Shown: positions 24,776-35,646, counted from the first letter of the stretch. The stretch: DNA of 64,000 nucleotides from Oligella urethralis DSM 7531 (GCF_000372065.1 NZ_AQVB01000004.1:1-64000), one strand, 5' to 3'. Made by a program: numbers and translations. The notes: generated from the sequence alone by a model not told the origin.

Positions 24776-26032
24776 TTATTTTTTCATCATGTCAAAGAAT
24801 TCGGCATTATTTTTGGTTTCTTTGATTTTGCCTAAAATAAACTCCATGGCCTCAACCTCATCCATATCGTGGATGAATTTACGCAGAATCCATACTTTTT
24901 GTAAGTCTTCTGGCTTCATTAATAGCTCTTCGCGACGGGTGCCGGATTTGTTTAAATTAATGGCCGGGTAAAGACGTCGCTCCGCTAAGCGGCGTTCTAG
25001 ATGTACCTCGCAGTTACCGGTACCCTTAAACTCCTCATAAATCACGTCATCCATGCGACTACCGGTTTCAATCAGGGCGGTGCCGATAATGGTTAAAGAG
25101 CCACCTTCTTCGACATTACGCGCGGCACCGAAAAAGCGTTTAGGACGGTGTAGGGCATTTGCATCCATACCGCCGGTAAGTACCTTGCCGGAGGCAGGAA
25201 TCACCGTGTTATAAGCACGTGCTAAGCGTGTAATGGAGTCTAAAAGAATAATCACATCCTTTTTTAGTTCGACTAGACGCTTAGCCTTTTCAATCACCAT
25301 TTCTGCTACTTGTACGTGACGTGTGGCAGGCTCATCAAAGGTGGAAGCCACCACTTCACCGCGCACCGTTCTTTGCATTTCAGTGACTTCCTCTGGACGC
25401 TCATCCACTAACAAGACGATTAAGGTAGCATCAGGGTAGTTGGTGGTAATCGAATGTGCAATATGCTGCATCATCACGGTTTTACCAGATTTTGGTGGGG
25501 CTACAATGAGCGCTCGCTGGCCCTTGCCGAGTGGCGCAAAAATATCCAAAATACGGCCCGTGTTGTTTTCTTCACTGCGAATATCACGCTCTAAAATCAG
25601 TGGCTCATCAGGATGCAGGGGCGTCAAGTTTTCAAACATCATGCGATGCTTAACACGCTCCGGTGCAACACCGTTTACCTTTTCTACCTTGACCAGGGCA
25701 AAGTAACGCTCATTGTCCTTGGGCACGCGCACCTCACCCTCAACGGAGTCACCGGTGTGAAGATTAAAACGGCGAATTTGTGAGGGTGAAATATAAATAT
25801 CGTCTGTATTGGCTAGGTAGGAAGTCTCTGGAGAGCGTAAAAAGCCGAAACCGTCTGGCAAAATCTCTAACACGCCATCTCCGAAGATTTGCTCACCAGC
25901 TTTAGCGCGCTTTTTCATAATTGCAAACATGAGTTCTTGCTTGCGAAAACGGTTAGCATTATCAATATCTAATTGTTGAGCCAGTTCCAGTAACTCGGTG
26001 ACGTGTAAAGACTTTAGTTCGTTTAAATGCAT
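24776..26032 (-). CDS. rho: Transcription termination factor Rho
   Basis: A 418-residue hexameric RNA helicase that ends factor-dependent transcripts. The N-terminal helical part [19 protein letters not shown] is followed by the RNA-binding cold-shock-like domain ([17 protein letters not shown]), and the ATPase domain has Walker A ([11 protein letters not shown], about residue 178) and Walker B ([16 protein letters not shown]). The length equals the family norm (419). Gene order trxA-rho on one strand is widespread in beta- and gammaproteobacteria. A hairpin in the trxA-rho gap may attenuate read-through. Confidence 0.97.
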   Translation of the reverse strand: MHLNELKSLHVTELLELAQQLDIDNANRFRKQELMFAIMKKRAKAGEQIFGDGVLEILPDGFGFLRSPETSYLANTDDIYISPSQIRRFNLHTGDSVEGEVRVPKDNERYFALVKVEKVNGVAPERVKHRMMFENLTPLHPDEPLILERDIRSEENNTGRILDIFAPLGKGQRALIVAPPKSGKTVMMQHIAHSITTNYPDATLIVLLVDERPEEVTEMQRTVRGEVVASTFDEPATRHVQVAEMVIEKAKRLVELKKDVIILLDSITRLARAYNTVIPASGKVLTGGMDANALHRPKRFFGAARNVEEGGSLTIIGTALIETGSRMDDVIYEEFKGTGNCEVHLERRLAERRLYPAINLNKSGTRREELLMKPEDLQKVWILRKFIHDMDEVEAMEFILGKIKETKNNAEFFDMMKK

Positions 26033-26064
26033 TGTTTTGATATGTTAATGAGTTAATTCAATTG

Positions 26065-26086
26065 GCAGCCGAGTGAATTCGGCTGC
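26065..26086. terminator. Hairpin between trxA and rho
   Basis: An 8-bp perfect stem GCAGCCGA/TCGGCTGC with loop GTGAAT, not followed by a clear T run on the minus strand. It may be an attenuator or a transcript-stabilising hairpin in the trxA-rho message. Confidence 0.45.
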
Positions 26087-26117
26087 GCGCAGTGTAATAA
26101 GGTCAAAAAATAAAGGA

Positions 26118-26441
26118 TTAGAGGGCCTGCTCAATCAAACTGGCAAGTTGTTGCTTATTGGCAGCACCAACCTGTGTTGCCAGCTCCTGACCGGCTTTAA
26201 AGGTTTTTAAGGTAGGAATACTACGGATGCCGAAACGGGCGGCGACCTGCGGGTGCTCCTGTACGTCAACCTTGACGATGCGCACTTGCTCGGCATAATC
26301 CTGCGCTAGCTCATCTAATACCGGCGCAATTTGTCGGCAAGGACCGCACCAAGGAGCCCAGAAATCAACTAATACAGGTACTACGGATTCTAAGACATCA
26401 GCATCAAAGCTTGCGTCTGTGGCATGAATGATATTGCTCAT
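26118..26441 (-). CDS. trxA: Thioredoxin 1
   Basis: A 107-residue cytoplasmic disulfide reductase with the W-C-G-P-C active site near residues 31-35 (FWAPWCGPCRQIAP), the cis-proline segment IRSIPTLKTF and the buried Asp in HATDASFDADVL. Length is standard. It transfers electrons from NADPH through thioredoxin reductase to ribonucleotide reductase and others. It stands upstream of rho in the conserved order and divergent from parE. Confidence 0.96.
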   Translation of the reverse strand: MSNIIHATDASFDADVLESVVPVLVDFWAPWCGPCRQIAPVLDELAQDYAEQVRIVKVDVQEHPQVAARFGIRSIPTLKTFKAGQELATQVGAANKQQLASLIEQAL

Positions 26442-26794
26442 AATTTATACTCTTTAATCTATGTTGACAGCACACGTCACGTTATGCAGCTGAGGCACTA
26501 GCGACGAAGCCGTCATGCTATATATAGCAAATCCTGTCCACCTAAAGAAGACAAGGGAGTGTCTACAAATGGGAATCTAATTTGGTCTGCGAAATGATTG
26601 AGACCATAGAATAATGCTTATTACAATCTGAAGACTCACGCGAGGTGAGAAAAGCATTTATTATTTAATGTGGTTAGAATAACATTAAAATCTGCACAAT
26701 GTTGCTGAATGGGTGCAGATGCCCCACAAATTTCTCATATAGACTATAAAATGTCTTATTTTTACACTTTCAATCAATTCATCAGTTAAGCGGT
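26442..26794. other. trxA-parE divergent intergenic region
   Basis: A 353-base gap carrying both promoters. A perfect 8-bp inverted repeat ATCTGCAC/GTGCAGAT (26690-26697 with 26713-26720) lies about 75 bases before parE. No small gene is visible. Confidence 0.5.
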
Positions 26795-28765
26795 ATGTCC
26801 CAACAACAAAGCTACGAAGAAAGCTCGATTCAGATACTTAAAGGCTTGGAACCAGTGCGCGAGCGCCCGGGCATGTACACCCGTACAGAATCACCGTTGC
26901 ATATTATCCAAGAGGTTATCGATAATGCGGCGGATGAGGCCTTGGCAGGCGTTTGCCAGCATATTACCGTCACCTTGCATCAGGATCAGAGTGTGAGCGT
27001 CGAGGATGATGGTCGCGGCATTCCCGTGGGCTGGCACAAAGAAGAAAATGCACCGGTGGTGGAAATTGTGTTTACTCGGCTCCATGCGGGCGGTAAATTC
27101 AATAAGGATAGTAATTCAGCCTATGCTTTCTCAGGTGGCTTGCATGGCGTGGGCGTATCAGTGACGAATGCGCTGTCCAAACGTTTGGAGGTGGTGGTCA
27201 CCCGTGGCGGTGAGCAGCACCAATTGGTTTTTGCCGACGGCGGTCATGTGGCTGAGCCTTTAAAAGTGATTGGCAAAGCACCCGCGCGTAAATCGGGCAC
27301 CTTCGTGCGTGTGTGGCCTGATGCTAAGTATTTTGATAGCCCGACGATTCCAGTGGCCGATTTGCAACGTTTATTACGTAGTAAGGCGGTGTTATTACCG
27401 GGCGTTTCGATTACCCTGGTCAATGAGAAAAATGGTCAAAGCCTTAATTGGTGCTATAGCGACGGTTTACGTGGTTATCTTGAAGAGGAATTGGCTGGGG
27501 ATGAGTTATTGATCCCGATGTTTGAGGGTAAGCAGTTTGCCGCTGCGGATGATGAAAGTTTTGCCGAGGGCGAGGGTTGTGAGTGGCTTGTGGCTTGGAC
27601 CATTGAGGGTGCTGTAGCGCGCGAGTCTTATGTTAATCTTATTCCTACCCTAAGCGGTGGTACCCATGAGGCGGGTCTGCGTGAGGGCTTATTTAATGCA
27701 CTGAAGACCTTTATTGAGCTACACAATTTATTACCCAAGGGTGTGCGTTTATTAGCAGAGGATTTATTTGCGCGAGCGAGTTTTGTGTTATCGGTGCGCA
27801 TGCTGGATCCGCAGTTTCAGGGCCAAACCAAGGAGCGTCTAAATAGTCGTGACGCCGTGCGTTTAGTTAGTAATTACGTCAAAAGTGCCTTTGAATTATG
27901 GTTGAATAGCAACGTCGACTGGGGGCGTTCACTGGCAGAAATGGTGATTCGTCAGGCGCAGGCACGTGCTCGTTCAGCCAAAAAGGTGGAAAAGCGTAAG
28001 AGCTCTGGCGTTGCGGTGCTACCCGGTAAATTAACCGATTGTGAGTCCGATGATCCAACTCGCACGGAGGTGTTTTTAGTGGAAGGGGATTCCGCTGGTG
28101 GTTCTGCTAAAATGGGTCGCGATAAAGAGTTTCAGGCGATTTTGCCATTGCGTGGTAAGGTACTAAATGCGTGGGAAGTGGATCGAGATCGCTTATTTGC
28201 GAATAAAGAGATTCATGATATTTCGGTGGCGATTGGTGTCGATCCGCATGGCCCCAAGGAATCGGTTGATTTATCGGGTTTACGTTATCGTCGTATTTGC
28301 ATTTTGTCGGATGCGGATGTGGACGGTTCTCATATTCAAGTGCTGTTGTTGACCTTATTCTATCGTCATTTTCCTAAACTGGTGGAAAATGGCTTTGTTT
28401 ACGTGGCGCAGCCGCCTTTATTCCGTGTTGATGCACCGGCACAAGCAAAGCGTCCAGCGCGTAAAATTTATTGTTTAGATGAACGTGAATTAGACTCAAC
28501 GGTGGATAAATTAATCAATCTTGAGGGTTATAAAGAGGCAAGTCTTAGCATCAGTCGCTTTAAAGGTCTGGGTGAAATGAGTCCGGAGCAGCTTTGGGAA
28601 ACCACGATGAATCCAGATACACGCCGTTTACTGCCAGTAAATTATGGCGAATTTAGCCCTGAAGACACCATGAAAATGTTTGATATGTTGATGTCTCGCG
28701 GTGAGGCGCAGCAGCGTCGCGCTTGGTTAGAGGAAAAGGGCAATCTTGCCGACCTTGATATTTAA
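26795..28765 (+). CDS. parE: DNA topoisomerase IV subunit B
   Basis: A 656-residue ATPase subunit of topoisomerase IV, which unlinks daughter chromosomes. The GHKL ATPase begins with GLEPVRERPGMY and has EVIDNAADEA (Asn of the ATP site), DDGRGIPV and GGLHGVGVSVTNALS. The TOPRIM domain has LVEGDSAGGSAKMGRD and DADVDGSHI. The C-terminal end has SRFKGLGEM. Length fits ParE rather than GyrB, which is longer in this group. parC follows 18 bases later. Confidence 0.96.
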   Translation: MSQQQSYEESSIQILKGLEPVRERPGMYTRTESPLHIIQEVIDNAADEALAGVCQHITVTLHQDQSVSVEDDGRGIPVGWHKEENAPVVEIVFTRLHAGGKFNKDSNSAYAFSGGLHGVGVSVTNALSKRLEVVVTRGGEQHQLVFADGGHVAEPLKVIGKAPARKSGTFVRVWPDAKYFDSPTIPVADLQRLLRSKAVLLPGVSITLVNEKNGQSLNWCYSDGLRGYLEEELAGDELLIPMFEGKQFAAADDESFAEGEGCEWLVAWTIEGAVARESYVNLIPTLSGGTHEAGLREGLFNALKTFIELHNLLPKGVRLLAEDLFARASFVLSVRMLDPQFQGQTKERLNSRDAVRLVSNYVKSAFELWLNSNVDWGRSLAEMVIRQAQARARSAKKVEKRKSSGVAVLPGKLTDCESDDPTRTEVFLVEGDSAGGSAKMGRDKEFQAILPLRGKVLNAWEVDRDRLFANKEIHDISVAIGVDPHGPKESVDLSGLRYRRICILSDADVDGSHIQVLLLTLFYRHFPKLVENGFVYVAQPPLFRVDAPAQAKRPARKIYCLDERELDSTVDKLINLEGYKEASLSISRFKGLGEMSPEQLWETTMNPDTRRLLPVNYGEFSPEDTMKMFDMLMSRGEAQQRRAWLEEKGNLADLDI

Positions 28766-28783
28766 ACTGAATTAAAGTATTCA

Positions 28784-31105
28784 ATGACAGAGCAAAACAA
28801 TTTATTTGATGTGCCCGAAGAAGAGGGCGTGACGCTTGGTTTATATGCTGAAAAAGCTTATTTAGACTATGCGGTTTCAGTGGTCAAAGGGCGTGCTTTA
28901 CCAGATGTGAGTGATGGTCAAAAGCCGGTACAGAGACGTATTCTGTATGCCATGAATGCGATGGGGCTTAAGAATCATGCCAAGCCGGTCAAATCTGCCC
29001 GTGTGGTTGGTGATGTACTGGGTAAGTATCACCCGCACGGTGATCAGGCAGCTTATGATGCCATGGTACGGATGGCACAAAGTTTTACCCTGCGTTATCC
29101 ACTGGTTGATGGACAGGGTAATTTTGGTTCCCGTGACGGTGATGGTGCGGCCGCTATGCGTTATACCGAGGCACGGCTCACGCCAATGGCTGAGCTGCTG
29201 TTAGAGGAGTTAGGCGAGGGCACGGTCGATTTTATTCCTAACTATGATGGCAGCGAAAAGGAGCCCGTACTGTTGCCAGCACGCTTACCGATGATGCTCT
29301 TAAATGGTGCCTCTGGTATTGCGGTGGGGATGGCGACGGAGATTCCTTCGCATAATTTACGTGAAATCGCAGCTGCTTGTGTGGCCTTATTGAAAAAGCC
29401 CAACATGGTAATTGAGGAGTTACTGAGCTTTGTGCCCGGGCCTGATTTTGCAAATGGTGCGCAAATTATTACCGCTGCTGAGGAAATTGCCGAGATCTAT
29501 AAAAGTGGTCGTGGTTCGATTAAAGTACGTGCCCGTTGGGAGTTTGAGGAGTTGGCTCGTGGTCAATGGCAGTTAGTGGTTACAGAGCTGCCGCCTAATA
29601 CCAGCGCTCAAAAAATTCTTGAAGAGATTGAGGAGATCTCTAATCCGCGCGTGCGCACGGGTCGTAAGGCACTGACCTCGGAGCAGCAACAGGCTCGCTC
29701 TGCTATGTTGTCGTTATTAGATTCGGTGCGTGATGAATCGGGTAAGGACGCAGCGGTACGTCTTGTGTTTGAGCCTAAAACGTCCAAGGTCAGTCGTGAG
29801 GACTTTGTTAATCAGCTATTAGCTAAAACCAGTATGGAGGGTAATGCTAGCATTAACCTAGTCTGTATTGGGATTGATGGGCGGCCACGTCAACGCAATT
29901 TATTGGAAATTTTAACGGAATGGTTGCAATTCCGTACCACCACTGTAACGCGTCGAACCCAATATCGTTTGGACAAAGTCAGCGATCGTATCCATGTGTT
30001 GGAAGGTCGTATGGTGGTTTATCTTAATGTGGATGAGGTTATTGCCACCATTCGTGAGTCCGATGAACCACGACCTGCCTTGATGAATCGTTTTAATCTG
30101 AGTGAGCGTCAGGCCGAAGATATTTTAGAAATGCGCCTGCGTCAATTAGCCCGTTTGGAAGGCTTTAAAATTGAGCAGGAATTAGAGGAAAAACGCAAAG
30201 AACAAGCGGAATTACAGCATCTCTTAGCAAATCCGGCAGCCATGCGCAAAATGATGATTAAGGAAATTGAAGCGGATGCCAAGAAATACGGCGATGAACG
30301 TCGTACCATCATTCAAGAAGCCGAAAAAGCCGTTTTGGAGATTAAGGTGGCTGATGAGCCAGTGACGGTCGTTATTTCGCAAAAGGGCTGGATTCGTTCA
30401 CGTCAACATCATGGACACGATCCGCAGCAATTTAATTTTAAAGCCGGTGATAAGCTCTACGATACCTTTGAAGTACGTACCGTGGATCAGCTGATTGCGC
30501 TTTCTAATGTGGGCCGAGCTTATACGGTTGAGGTAGCGGATTTGCCGTCGGCACGTGGTGACGGGCAACCGATCACCGCCATGGTAGATAGTGAGTCTAA
30601 TACGAAAATTAACCATTTTATTGCAGCAGATAAGGCGCAACAGCTATTGTTGGTGCAAGAGCATGGGGTCGGTTTTATAACAACGATAGAGGATATGGTG
30701 AGTCGTCAAAAAGCGGGTAAGCAGTTTGTGACGCTTGAAACGCCACTATTAAAGCCCTTGTTCGTTAAGCCAGACGATCGCTATCTCGCCTTATTGAGTA
30801 AAAAAGGTCGTTTTTTAATCATTGCTTTGTCGGAAGTAAAAAAATTAGCAGGCGGTGGTTTAGGGACAATCTTAATCGGTCTCGACGATGATGATAAGCT
30901 AAGTCAGATCGTAGCCTTTGGTGAAAATGGCTTAGCCGTGAGCGGCACTTATCGTCGTAAAGCAAGTACAGACGTTTTAAGTTTAAATGAGCTGGAAGTA
31001 TATATAGCTAAGCGTGCACGCAAGGGTCGTGCCTTAGATGTGAGGCTTAAGGATATTAGCTTAAGTCGTGCGCCTGAGGGTGGCACGAATGAAGCAAGCG
31101 AATAA
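28784..31105 (+). CDS. parC: DNA topoisomerase IV subunit A
   Basis: A 773-residue DNA-cleaving subunit of topoisomerase IV. The quinolone-determining segment includes [18 protein letters not shown], and the catalytic Tyr is in [10 protein letters not shown] (about residue 120). The tower and coiled-coil region is followed by a C-terminal domain with repeated strand blades (about residues 515-745), shorter than GyrA, as for ParC. It is co-transcribed with parE and followed after 33 bases by a reductase gene. Confidence 0.96.
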   Translation: MTEQNNLFDVPEEEGVTLGLYAEKAYLDYAVSVVKGRALPDVSDGQKPVQRRILYAMNAMGLKNHAKPVKSARVVGDVLGKYHPHGDQAAYDAMVRMAQSFTLRYPLVDGQGNFGSRDGDGAAAMRYTEARLTPMAELLLEELGEGTVDFIPNYDGSEKEPVLLPARLPMMLLNGASGIAVGMATEIPSHNLREIAAACVALLKKPNMVIEELLSFVPGPDFANGAQIITAAEEIAEIYKSGRGSIKVRARWEFEELARGQWQLVVTELPPNTSAQKILEEIEEISNPRVRTGRKALTSEQQQARSAMLSLLDSVRDESGKDAAVRLVFEPKTSKVSREDFVNQLLAKTSMEGNASINLVCIGIDGRPRQRNLLEILTEWLQFRTTTVTRRTQYRLDKVSDRIHVLEGRMVVYLNVDEVIATIRESDEPRPALMNRFNLSERQAEDILEMRLRQLARLEGFKIEQELEEKRKEQAELQHLLANPAAMRKMMIKEIEADAKKYGDERRTIIQEAEKAVLEIKVADEPVTVVISQKGWIRSRQHHGHDPQQFNFKAGDKLYDTFEVRTVDQLIALSNVGRAYTVEVADLPSARGDGQPITAMVDSESNTKINHFIAADKAQQLLLVQEHGVGFITTIEDMVSRQKAGKQFVTLETPLLKPLFVKPDDRYLALLSKKGRFLIIALSEVKKLAGGGLGTILIGLDDDDKLSQIVAFGENGLAVSGTYRRKASTDVLSLNELEVYIAKRARKGRALDVRLKDISLSRAPEGGTNEASE

Positions 31106-31138
31106 GTACAGCTTGCCTAATCAGACAAAAGGAATGTC

Positions 31139-32173
31139 ATGTCATATAAAGTGGAAGTGATGCCGAGTGGGCATCAGTTTACGGTAAAAGAAGGTCAAAT
31201 TATTTTAGATGCCGCCTTAGATGCGGGTGTGATTTTACCTTATAGCTGTCGTAGCGGTTCGTGTATCAGTTGTAAGGGTAAGGTAGTGGCAGGTGATTAT
31301 GACCCGGGTATTGGAACCGAGCAGATGATGTCGCCTGATGAAATGGCTGAGGGCTATACTCTGTTTTGTCAGACGACGGCACAATCCGATTTAGTGATAG
31401 AAAGTCTAGAGGTGCGCTTAGAAACCGATATCATTACTCGTAAAATGCCCGCGCGTGTGCTTAAAATGGACAGGCTCAATGATGATGTGATGTTGGTACA
31501 GTTGCAAATGCCTTCAACTGAGCCTTTTCGTTATTATGCCGGTCAGTATTTAGATTTTATCTTTAAAGATAATGTGCGCCGTTCCTATTCGATTGCGGTG
31601 GCACCCGAAGAGGGTAAAGTGCTGGAGCTGCATATACGTCATATGCCAGGTGGTATGTTTACGGATCGTCTGTTTGGGGTGGGCGAGCGACCGATTAAAG
31701 AGCGTGAGATTCTGCGGATTGAGGGACCTTTGGGCACCTTCTTTTTGCGTGAGAACTCGGATAAGCCAATGATTTTTGTGGCTAGTGGTACCGGTTTTTC
31801 TCCAATCAAGGCGCTCATGGAGGATATTATCGCCAAAGACATCCAACGACCTATTACCTTTTATTGGGGTGGTCGTCGACCTAAGGACTTGTATATGAAT
31901 GCTTTGGTCGAGCAATGGGCTGCGGATTTGCCGTTTTTTAATTATATTCCGGTGGTATCGGATGCCTTGCCAGAGGATCAGTGGCAGGGTCGTACTGGTT
32001 TTGTACATCAAGCCGTCTTAGATGATGTTGAGGATTTATCTGGCTATCAGGTGTATGCCTGTGGGGCGCCGATTGTGGTTGAAAGCGCACGTAAAAGCTT
32101 CATCAATGAAAAGGGACTACCTGAAACGGAGTTCTTTGCCGATGCCTTTACTTCGGCTAAAGACGGGGCTTAA
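31139..32173 (+). CDS. 2Fe-2S ferredoxin-NAD(P)H flavin reductase (AscD-like)
   Basis: A 344-residue electron-transfer protein. An N-terminal plant-type 2Fe-2S domain has C-R-S-G-S-C-I-S-C and a later LFCQ Cys (about residues 37, 42, 45 and 77). Next is an FAD-binding domain with RRSYSIAVAP, then an NAD(P)H domain with VASGTGFSPIKALMEDI and the YACGAP end motif. This is the layout of CDP-6-deoxy-glucoseen reductase-like and phenol hydroxylase P5-like proteins; the partner is unknown. It follows parC, as in several Burkholderiales. An IS3-family element is inserted 11 bases after its stop. Confidence 0.88.
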   Translation: MSYKVEVMPSGHQFTVKEGQIILDAALDAGVILPYSCRSGSCISCKGKVVAGDYDPGIGTEQMMSPDEMAEGYTLFCQTTAQSDLVIESLEVRLETDIITRKMPARVLKMDRLNDDVMLVQLQMPSTEPFRYYAGQYLDFIFKDNVRRSYSIAVAPEEGKVLELHIRHMPGGMFTDRLFGVGERPIKEREILRIEGPLGTFFLRENSDKPMIFVASGTGFSPIKALMEDIIAKDIQRPITFYWGGRRPKDLYMNALVEQWAADLPFFNYIPVVSDALPEDQWQGRTGFVHQAVLDDVEDLSGYQVYACGAPIVVESARKSFINEKGLPETEFFADAFTSAKDGA

Positions 32174-32241
32174 GGCCTCTCTATGTCAGGATAGTTGTCA
32201 CCCTCTAAATTTAAATCAAGAGAGCGGTAAGGATACTATTT

Positions 32242-32736
32242 ATGAGTCGTTATTCACTAGAGCGTAAGAACGCAGTGATTAATAAATTTCATAGTGACAA
32301 CACATTGAGTCTTAGCGAACTAGCTAGGCAAGAAAGCATTCCTACCTCAACCCTTTAAAATTGGCTGAAACAAGTCAATTTAGTAGGTAATGCCATGTCA
32401 AAAAAACGCAATTCGGATAACTGGTCTGCTGAGACCAAACTGGCGACTGTGATAGAAACCGCCTCGCTTTCGGAGATTGAGTTGAGTGCTTATTGCCGAG
32501 AAAAAGGTCTTTACCCTGAGCAACTTAAGCGATGGAAGTCGGAGTGTCTACAGTCGTTTGACCAAAGCAAAGCGCAAGCTCAAGCGCTTCGTAAAGAGCT
32601 TCAAGCCACACGTCAAGAAAACAAGACATTGCAACGTGAGATTAGACGTAAGGAGAAGGCGTTAGCGGAGGCAGCAGCATTGTTGATGTTGCGAAAAAAG
32701 CTCAATGCGCTTTGGGAGGAAAACGAGGACGAATGA
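32242..32736 (+). pseudogene. IS3-family orfA interrupted by an ochre codon
   Basis: Encodes the DNA-binding helix-turn-helix part of the transposase. The frame starts at ATG 32242 (MSRYSLERKNAV, then LSLSELARQESIPTSTL), meets TAA at 32356-32358 where the family usually has an aromatic residue before NWLKQ, and continues open to TGA 32734-32736. The remaining part has a second HTH (TASLSEIELSAYCREKG) and a leucine-zipper-like coiled coil (about residues 95-150). An internal ATG at 32395 could yield a 113-residue fragment. Confidence 0.8.
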
Positions 32737-33788
32737 CCTCACTCTCAGAGCGCCAACATGTGGTCAGCTTGATTCAAGCCGCTCACCGCCAAGGAGCACG
32801 TCTAGCCAGGGCGTGCGAGGAAGCCGGTCTTGCGCTGCGTAGTTATCGTCGTTGGGTAAAGGATGGCGTTGTTCAAGCCGATAAACGCCCGACAGCCGTT
32901 CGGCCTAAGCCAGCAAACAGTTTGAGTCAGGAGGAACGAGAGCTGATTCTGACGGTCTGCAATCGTGCAGAATACGCCAACTTGCCACCCTGTCAAATCG
33001 TGGCTGATCTACTTGACAAAGGTGCTTATATCGCTTCTGAAGCAACCTTTTACCGCACGCTTCGGTAAGCAAACCAGCTGCATCACCGAGGTCGCAGCCG
33101 TGCGCCTAAACCGAGCCATCAACCGACAACGCATCATGCGACCGGTCCACGTCAAGTGTGGTGTTGGGATATCACATACTGCCCGTCACGTGTACGGGGT
33201 CAATTTTATTATCTTTACCTCGTTGAAGACATCTATCGCCGTAAAATCGTGGGCTATGAGGTGCATGAAACAGAAGACTCAGCGCTTGCGGCAGCACTCT
33301 TACAGCGTTGTGTCTTGAGCGAGGGCTGCCTGCATCAGCCCTTGGTGTTGCACTCTGATAATGGTGCACCAATGAAGGCTCAAACCTTACGCATTCAGCT
33401 AGAGGAACTGAGCATAAAGGCTTCCTACAGTCGCCCACGCGTCAGTAATGACAATCCCTTCGTAGAGTCACTCTTTAGGGTCATGAAATACTGTCCTCAA
33501 TGGCCATCATCAGGCTTTGCTTCCTTAGATGACACCAGAGCGTGGGTCTTACGCTTTGTGCAATGGTACAACACTGTGCATCGTCACAGTCAGCTTAATT
33601 ACGTGACACCACAGCAACGCCATGAGGGCAAAGACCGTGAAATACTAGCAAAGCGGCACAAAGTGCTAGCGAATGCCAAAAGAGATAATCCAATGCGCTG
33701 GGGTTCACGTGCAGTAAGAAACTGCACCCCTTTAGGTGTCGTCACGTTAAATCCGGAGAATGATATTAAAGTAAAAAAAGCAGCTTAA
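32733..33788 (+). pseudogene. IS3-family orfB (DDE transposase) interrupted by an ochre codon
   Basis: Encodes the catalytic DDE part. Its ATG overlaps the orfA stop as ATGA. After the HTH_21 segment ending FYRTLR, TAA occurs at 33066-33068, and the same frame continues ANQLHHRGRSR and on to VWCWDITY (first Asp), LHSDNGAPM (second Asp) and NPFVESLFRVMK (Glu). It ends after HSQLNYVTPQQRH. A single G-to-T change of a GAA codon would explain the stop. Everything else of the 351-residue frame is intact, so the damage is recent. Confidence 0.85.
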
Positions 33789-33863
33789 AATTTATGTATG
33801 AGTGACAACTATCTTGACAAATACCGAGGCTAAAAGAGACTGCTGTACTGTTTAACAAGTGAT

Positions 33864-33893
33864 AGGGGCGTGAGACTAATCCGCCCCTTTTTG
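33864..33893 (+). terminator. Terminator upstream of comM
   Basis: A 7-bp stem AGGGGCG/CGCCCCT (33864-33870 with 33882-33888) is followed by five T. It was probably the end of the parE-parC-reductase transcript before the IS3 element landed between. Confidence 0.75.
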
Positions 33894-34041
33894 ATTGTCT
33901 TGTGAGTACCGCTAGCCCAGTGGAACAAGCACTTCCTAAAATCAGTATTAATCATTCTTTATTAGGACAAAAATGTCCTAAGGCAACGCAGCGCTCCCAT
34001 CTTCTTGCACACTGTTAGTAACTGCTTTTGAAGGAGATGAT

Positions 34042-35646
34042 GTGGCGCTTGCTGTTTTGAATAGTTGCGCACCCATTGGGATGACTTCCACCTTGGTGCG
34101 TACAGAGGTTCATATAGGCCCCGGCCTACCTAGTTTTTTAGTCGTCGGTCAGGTGAGTACTGGGGTTAAAGAAAGTCGAGATCGCGTGCGTACCGCCATT
34201 CTTAGCTCTGGTTTTGAGTTTCCGCTCGGTCGTATTACAGTTAATTTATCACCCGCCGATTTACCTAAAGACTCTGGCCGCTTTGATTTAGCGATTGCGT
34301 TGGGGGTTTTAATGGCTACTGGACAATTACGCCTTTCGCGTGAGCAGCATCAGCGTCTGCCACATTTATACTTTGTCGGTGAATTGTCATTAACGGGCGC
34401 TTTGACTGCTATCCAATCACCATTAATTTTGGCTTTGTCCATCTATAAAAGTGATCCTGAAGCGGTCTTGATTATGCCTAAAAGCGATGCGGCGATGGCG
34501 TCCTTGGTCGAGGGCTTAAGCGTGATAGGTGCAGATAGTCTGGGCGAGGTGGTGGCGTACTTGGCAGGGAAGCGAGAGCTGACACCATACACTGCCGATA
34601 GACTTGATGCGGTGGTGGGCGTTGCGAGTGATGCTGCTGCTATGATGCTAGAACCAGGGCTATGTTTATCTGATGTGCGCGGTCAAGCGCAGGCGTGTTA
34701 TTTGTTGGAACTAGCAGCAAGTGGTGGGCATAGTCTTTTATTTAGTGGACCTTCTGGTGTGGGTAAGACGATGTTGGCACAGCGCTTACCAACGATTTTG
34801 CCAGATTTAACTAATCTACAGCGGCTAGAGCGTATCGCCATTCAAAGTGTGTCAGCGAATGGCATTGTGGATAGGGGCTATAGACCATCATTTAGGGCAC
34901 CGCATCACTCCATTTCCGATCCAGCCCTGTTAGGGGGTGGTGTGCATGCCTATCCAGGCGAGTTGAGTTTAGCGCATCACGGGGTGTTATTTTTAGATGA
35001 GTTGGCCGAGTTTAAGCGTAGTACTTTAGAGGCCTTGCGAGTGCCGCTGGAATCGGGTGAGATCAGTGTTGCACGAGCACATTATCAGCAGCGTTATCCG
35101 GCGAAGTTTCAATTCGTTGCAGCGACTAATCCTTGTGCTTGCGGTTATTTAGACCACCCGGAGATTGATTGTACTTGTACGCATCGTGCGATTAATCAGT
35201 ATCAAGCGCGTGTTTCTGGCCCTTTATTGGAGCGCATTGATATTCACTATAAATTACCGCTGCTCAGTGGCAGTTACTTAGAAGCTGAGCCGGCCGAGAC
35301 TTCAGTGCTGGTGCGGGAACGAGTCAGTTTGTGTAGAGCACATCAATTACAACGTCAAGGCGTACTTAATGTGGATTTAAATACACTGCAGCTGACTGAG
35401 TTTTGTCGCTTACGGCCTAAGGATCAGAGCTATTTAGAAATTACAGCGCAGCAAAAGGCGTGGTCGGCCCGTATTGTGCAGTCGGTACTTAAGCTTGCAC
35501 GTAGCGCCGCTGATATGCGAGGCGCAGAGCTAATTGAAAGGGAGGATGTAGCGCTAGCGATTGCTTGCAGACAGCCTTTTTCAAAAAAGGAAGAGGCGAG
35601 GCTCTATTGGTATGAAGCGAGAAAAGGCACGGCTATCCATCATTGA
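34042..35646 (+). CDS. comM: ComM/YifB-type AAA+ ATPase of natural transformation
   Basis: A 534-residue protein of the YifB/ComM group. The N-terminal Lon-like ChlI domain (GLPSFLVVGQVSTGVKESRDRVRTAI; LSPADLPKDSGRFDLAIALGVL) is followed by an AAA+ domain with GPSGVGKTML (about residue 235) and FLDELAEFKRSTLEALR, and a zinc-like cysteine cluster ATNPCACGYLDHPEIDCTCT. ComM drives branch migration during integration of transforming DNA. The start is GTG with an AAGGAGATGAT site. It is slightly longer than E. coli YifB (506). It suggests that natural competence may exist in this organism. Confidence 0.93.
   Translation: MALAVLNSCAPIGMTSTLVRTEVHIGPGLPSFLVVGQVSTGVKESRDRVRTAILSSGFEFPLGRITVNLSPADLPKDSGRFDLAIALGVLMATGQLRLSREQHQRLPHLYFVGELSLTGALTAIQSPLILALSIYKSDPEAVLIMPKSDAAMASLVEGLSVIGADSLGEVVAYLAGKRELTPYTADRLDAVVGVASDAAAMMLEPGLCLSDVRGQAQACYLLELAASGGHSLLFSGPSGVGKTMLAQRLPTILPDLTNLQRLERIAIQSVSANGIVDRGYRPSFRAPHHSISDPALLGGGVHAYPGELSLAHHGVLFLDELAEFKRSTLEALRVPLESGEISVARAHYQQRYPAKFQFVAATNPCACGYLDHPEIDCTCTHRAINQYQARVSGPLLERIDIHYKLPLLSGSYLEAEPAETSVLVRERVSLCRAHQLQRQGVLNVDLNTLQLTEFCRLRPKDQSYLEITAQQKAWSARIVQSVLKLARSAADMRGAELIEREDVALAIACRQPFSKKEEARLYWYEARKGTAIHH

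Larger units (their letters stand above)
32185..33819 (+). mobile_element. IS3-family insertion sequence, probably inactive
   Basis: A 1635-bp element bounded by 18-bp inverted repeats, TGTCAGGATAGTTGTCAC on the left (32185-32202) and its inverse on the right (33802-33819), with 17 of 18 matching. It carries overlapping orfA and orfB. Both contain an in-frame TAA, so transposition by itself is unlikely. I could not find a matching 3-5 bp target duplication (left CTA, right AAT), which suggests age or rearrangement. Confidence 0.87.

Noticed and set aside
33060-33160. Programmed frameshift inside orfB
   Set aside because: The frame is the same on both sides of the TAA; only one codon is changed.
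32242-33788. Stop-codon reassignment or read-through, suggested by several in-frame TAA codons
   Set aside because: TAA ends many normal core genes here (for example guaB, hfq and hflK), and all internal TAA codons are in mobile or decaying genes, so ordinary nonsense mutation is simpler.
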